A stretch of DNA of 15,843 bases from Methanocorpusculum sp. Lineage in GTDB: Archaea; Halobacteriota; Methanomicrobia; Methanomicrobiales; Methanocorpusculaceae. This document shows, piece after piece, positions 13,975-15,843 of the stretch; positions within the stretch are counted from its first letter, which is position 1; every line of letters begins with the position of its first letter. Location of the stretch: positions 1 through 15,843 of the forward strand of contig DALTVX010000134.1 of the NCBI GenBank assembly GCA_029987395.1, given 5' to 3'. A program made the translations under genes and the position numbers. The notes beneath the pieces are model-generated. The model searched no databases. It saw only the letters and a list, made by a program, of their open reading frames with translations, and was not told the DNA's origin.

Positions 13975-14619
13975 TTAGAGGGAGAGGATGTCGACGGATG
14001 TGAGAGAGAGGGCGCATTTTGCCTCGTCTTCTGTCATCCCGGCCCCTCGGGCAACAAGCCAGCGCATATTTTCGTTGATTATATCTGCCGGTACGTGGAT
14101 GTCAGATTGGACAACTATTTTAGCACCCGCGCGCCGTGCAGAGGCAAGAACATGGCCATTTGTCTTATTGTGCCCGCCTCTTGACGTTATCTCCAGAAAC
14201 ACCCCGTTCTTTGCTGCAAGAGCTGCCTCTTCATCAGACACCAGTCCCGGGTGAGCAAGAATGTTCACATCAGAACAGCTCACTGCCGCAAGATTTGTGC
14301 CAAAAGCCACCGGCTCTGTGACCGTCTCCCCGTGGACGATCACCACCTCGGCACCAAGCGCTCTTGCGTACTTGGCAAAGTCGGCGATCTCCTCAGGCGG
14401 GACGTGCGTGATCTCAACACCCGTGAACAATTTTACACCGTACCGTTCAGCAGACCGTTTCACCTTCTTCTGAGACTCGATGAGAAATTCCACATTCGAG
14501 TAATCCGCATGATCGGTAATCGCCATCTCCGTATATCCGGCAACCGCCATCCGGCGGATCAACTCAGTCGGGATCAGGGCGCCGTCACTCATCGTGGTAT
14601 GACAGTGAAAATCGTACAT
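13975..14619 (-). CDS. PHP-domain metal-dependent hydrolase (histidinol phosphatase-like)
   Basis: 214 residues covering one PHP TIM-like domain. Metal ligands are in place: DFHCHTTMSDG (H5, H7, D12), ITDHAD (D36/H37), GVEITH (E69), VIVHGE (H96), ILAHPG (H123) and QSDIHVP (D173/H175). This implies an active phosphoesterase or nuclease-type hydrolase, but the substrate is unknown. The complete ligand set argues against the PHP-derived RNase P subunit Rpp30, which I considered. The ATG at 14619 follows the srp19 stop by 2 nt; a GTG at 14625 overlapping that stop would add two residues. Tight coupling to srp19 suggests a shared transcript rather than a proven shared role. Confidence 0.85.
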   Translation of the reverse strand: MYDFHCHTTMSDGALIPTELIRRMAVAGYTEMAITDHADYSNVEFLIESQKKVKRSAERYGVKLFTGVEITHVPPEEIADFAKYARALGAEVVIVHGETVTEPVAFGTNLAAVSCSDVNILAHPGLVSDEEAALAAKNGVFLEITSRGGHNKTNGHVLASARRAGAKIVVQSDIHVPADIINENMRWLVARGAGMTEDEAKCALSLTSVDILSL

Positions 14620-14621
14620 GA

Positions 14622-14894
14622 TCACTTACCGCCGAGTTTATTGGCAACGGTCTTCAAAAGATCCTCCTTCGATTTGGCATATTCCACACGGATACGCCCG
14701 CCTGCCTTGTGCCATTGTGCCGGATGATGGGCATCGCGTTCCTCCTCAAGAACGGTGATACCCCCCACCTTTGCAGCGCGGGAGATCATAGCCATATTAG
14801 GAGAAGAAACAGCCAGACTCTTAGCTACACGCCGGCCTTCATTTCTGGTGAGAGCGGCATCGAAGTAGCACGGGTAAAGAAAACGGATCGCCAT
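14622..14894 (-). CDS. srp19: Signal recognition particle protein SRP19
   Basis: SRP19 binds helices 6 and 8 of 7S RNA and prepares it for SRP54, for co-translational targeting to the membrane. 90 residues, normal for archaea. The N-terminal signature FLYPCYFDAALTRNEGRRV, followed by SLAVSSP, is diagnostic, and the basic segment GRIRVEY plus a C-terminal K-rich tail complete the family. The start ATG matches the family N-terminus. No Shine-Dalgarno is obvious; the TATA-like CATATATTAAAG upstream is too near the ATG to be placed with confidence. The gene overlaps or abuts the PHP gene and is divergent from hypB across 175 nt. Confidence 0.93.
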   Translation of the reverse strand: MAIRFLYPCYFDAALTRNEGRRVAKSLAVSSPNMAMISRAAKVGGITVLEEERDAHHPAQWHKAGGRIRVEYAKSKEDLLKTVANKLGGK

Positions 14895-15038
14895 TATACT
14901 TTAATATATGATGCGGGAGCAAAAATGGCTTTCGTGCCGCAGAGATATCATCGACCTTGATTCAGATATCCGCGCCTTTGGACACATACTAAATATCAAC
15001 ATCGTATGATTCACTCACACTTGACAAACTATGCGTAT

Positions 15039-15046
15039 CTATAAAC
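15039..15046 (+). promoter_or_regulatory. TATA box of hypB (leaderless)
   Basis: CTATAAAC centred 27-28 nt before the hypB ATG puts the transcript start at the initiation codon. The lack of a Shine-Dalgarno sequence upstream agrees. Confidence 0.5.
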
Positions 15047-15069
15047 ATGGAAAAACACAATAGTAAGAT

Positions 15070-15717
15070 ATGCATCACGTGGATGTTCACATGGAAGCCG
15101 AGATATACGGCGCAAACAACCGTCTGGCAGAACACAACGCCGAACACTTCAAAGCGCACAATGTTCGTGCATTCGATCTTCTTGGAGCGATCGGATCAGG
15201 GAAGACCTCATTCATCGAAAAGATCGTTCCTGAACTCAAATCACGAGGAAAGGTCTCGGCAGCAATAGCGGGAGATGTATATGGTGACGATGACTTCCAG
15301 AGGATCATCAAAACCGGCATTATCGCTTTTAACGCGAACACCGGCAAAGAATGCCACCTGGACGCCCACCTTGTTCATCACGCGCTCGGTCACATGGACC
15401 TTGATGGCGTCGATATCGTTTTCATTGAAAATGTCGGCAATATGATCTGCCCGACCGACTTCAAGCTCGGGGCAGAAAAACGCATCGTCGTCATCTCTAC
15501 AACAGAAGGCGATGACGTCGTAAACAAACACCCGATGATATTTAGAGACTGTCAGATCGCTATCATAAACAAAATCGATTTAGCAGAGGCAGTTGGATGC
15601 AATGTTGAGAGAATGGTCTCCGACATCAAACGCTACAACCCGGGGATGCTCATCATCAAAACCAATCTCAAGAAAGGGGAAGGCGTAAAAGAAATAGCCG
15701 ATGCCCTTCTTGCCTGA
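15070..15717 (+). CDS. hypB: Hydrogenase nickel incorporation GTPase HypB
   Basis: HypB is a SIMIBI-class GTPase that works with HypA to insert nickel into [NiFe]-hydrogenases. 215 residues. Walker A is GAIGSGKTS (39-47). The metal and dimer site carries the invariant Cys95-His96 in TGKECHLDAH. Switch/Walker B regions follow with FIENVGNMICP (118-128, Cys127) and ISTTEGDD (142-149), then NKID (167-170) for guanine. The N-terminus MHHVDVH is short, without the long His-rich or CxxCGC extension of some bacterial forms. The methanogen needs it for Ech/Eha-type, F420-reducing and Mvh hydrogenases, none of which are in the window; hypA is not adjacent. Confidence 0.95.
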   Translation: MHHVDVHMEAEIYGANNRLAEHNAEHFKAHNVRAFDLLGAIGSGKTSFIEKIVPELKSRGKVSAAIAGDVYGDDDFQRIIKTGIIAFNANTGKECHLDAHLVHHALGHMDLDGVDIVFIENVGNMICPTDFKLGAEKRIVVISTTEGDDVVNKHPMIFRDCQIAIINKIDLAEAVGCNVERMVSDIKRYNPGMLIIKTNLKKGEGVKEIADALLA

Positions 15718-15719
15718 AC

Positions 15720-15732
15720 GAATTTAAATATC
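15720..15732 (+). promoter_or_regulatory. TATA box upstream of rps8e
   Basis: GAATTTAAATATC directly after the hypB stop, a good TATA element. It predicts a start near 15752 and a leader of about 75 nt that contains the GTCTGAG hairpin. Confidence 0.5.
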
Positions 15733-15771
15733 CGTAGAACCTACACATATAGGACTCTGGAAAATACTGGT

Positions 15772-15788
15772 GTCTGAGAAACTCAGAC
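15772..15788 (+). promoter_or_regulatory. Hairpin in the rps8e leader
   Basis: Perfect 7-bp inverted repeat GTCTGAG-AAA-CTCAGAC, extendable by up to three G-U pairs (15769-15791). No T-tract follows, so it is unlikely to be the hypB terminator. It lies 38 nt before the rps8e ATG, inside the predicted leader. Confidence 0.5.
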
Positions 15789-15826
15789 GTTAATCAGAGA
15801 TACAAATTTAGGAGATATCAAAAAAA

Positions 15827-15843
15827 ATGCTTTGGCAAGGTAA
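15827..15843 (+). CDS. rps8e: 30S ribosomal protein S8e, first five codons
   Basis: The ATG at 15827 is preceded by GGAG at 15811-15814 and opens with MLWQG, which matches the start of archaeal S8e (MLWQGRS... in methanogens). The window ends within the sixth codon. Only five residues are visible, so the call rests on the distinctive N-terminus, the ribosome binding site and the upstream TATA box. Confidence 0.65.

Noticed and set aside
13975..14619. RNase P subunit Rpp30 as the identity of the PHP gene
   Set aside because: Rpp30 has lost most PHP metal ligands, while this protein keeps HCH, TDH, E, H, H and SDIH.
14251..14727. 158-aa plus-strand frame over the PHP and srp19 genes
   Set aside because: It is antisense to two recognised genes; no family features were seen.
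1..15843. CRISPR arrays, insertion sequences, toxin-antitoxin or defence islands
   Set aside because: I saw no regularly spaced repeats, transposase motifs, long terminal inverted repeats or defence-type domains on either strand.

Overview
The window is archaeal and reads as a hydrogenotrophic, formate-using methanogen of the Methanomicrobiales. Evidence includes an archaeal/eukaryal ribosomal protein operon (L7Ae, S28e, L24e), aRF1 with NIKS and GGQ motifs, TFB, Gar1, SRP19, TATA-box promoters with several apparently leaderless genes, a FdhC-type formate channel, paired MoeA proteins and HypB. The genus Methanocorpusculum is my best guess from familiarity with these proteins; it is not proven here.

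Layout. 1-1194 (+): translation operon rpl7ae (5' cut) - rps28e - rpl24e - ndk, ending at a hairpin/T-tract. 1303-3134 (-): a glutaredoxin-thioredoxin reductase fusion, and upstream of it a membrane-anchored OB-fold protein. 3253-4107 (-): fdhC with its own promoter, a leader inverted repeat and a terminator. 4108-4587: a long divergent spacer holding an AT-rich promoter-like tract and a GC-rich, foldable island. 4588-7259 (+): overlapping moeA1-moeA2, the second with a shortened C-terminal domain. 7256-7474 (-): a small unrecognised protein. 7552-10516 (-): prf1-argS, one base apart, ending in a clear terminator. 10674-12194 (+): an SLC13/DASS anion transporter. 12335-12406 (-): tRNA-Ala(CGC). 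12491-13846 (-): gar1-tfb. 13975-14894 (-): srp19 and a PHP-domain hydrolase. 15070-15717 (+): hypB. From 15827 (+): the first codons of rps8e.

Most of the window is core information processing (translation, release, tRNA charging, transcription initiation, RNA modification, protein targeting). Between these genes lies an energy-metabolism set: formate uptake (FdhC), molybdenum/tungsten cofactor synthesis for formate and formylmethanofuran dehydrogenases (MoeA1/MoeA2), hydrogenase nickel insertion (HypB) and thiol redox control.

No CRISPR array, insertion sequence, prophage or recognisable defence system is visible. The best candidates for something undescribed are the structured non-coding island between fdhC and moeA1, the internally shortened MoeA2 C-terminal domain, the Grx-TrxR fusion lacking the usual NADPH-phosphate motif, the leader hairpins before fdhC and rps8e, and the 72-residue orphan at 7256-7474.
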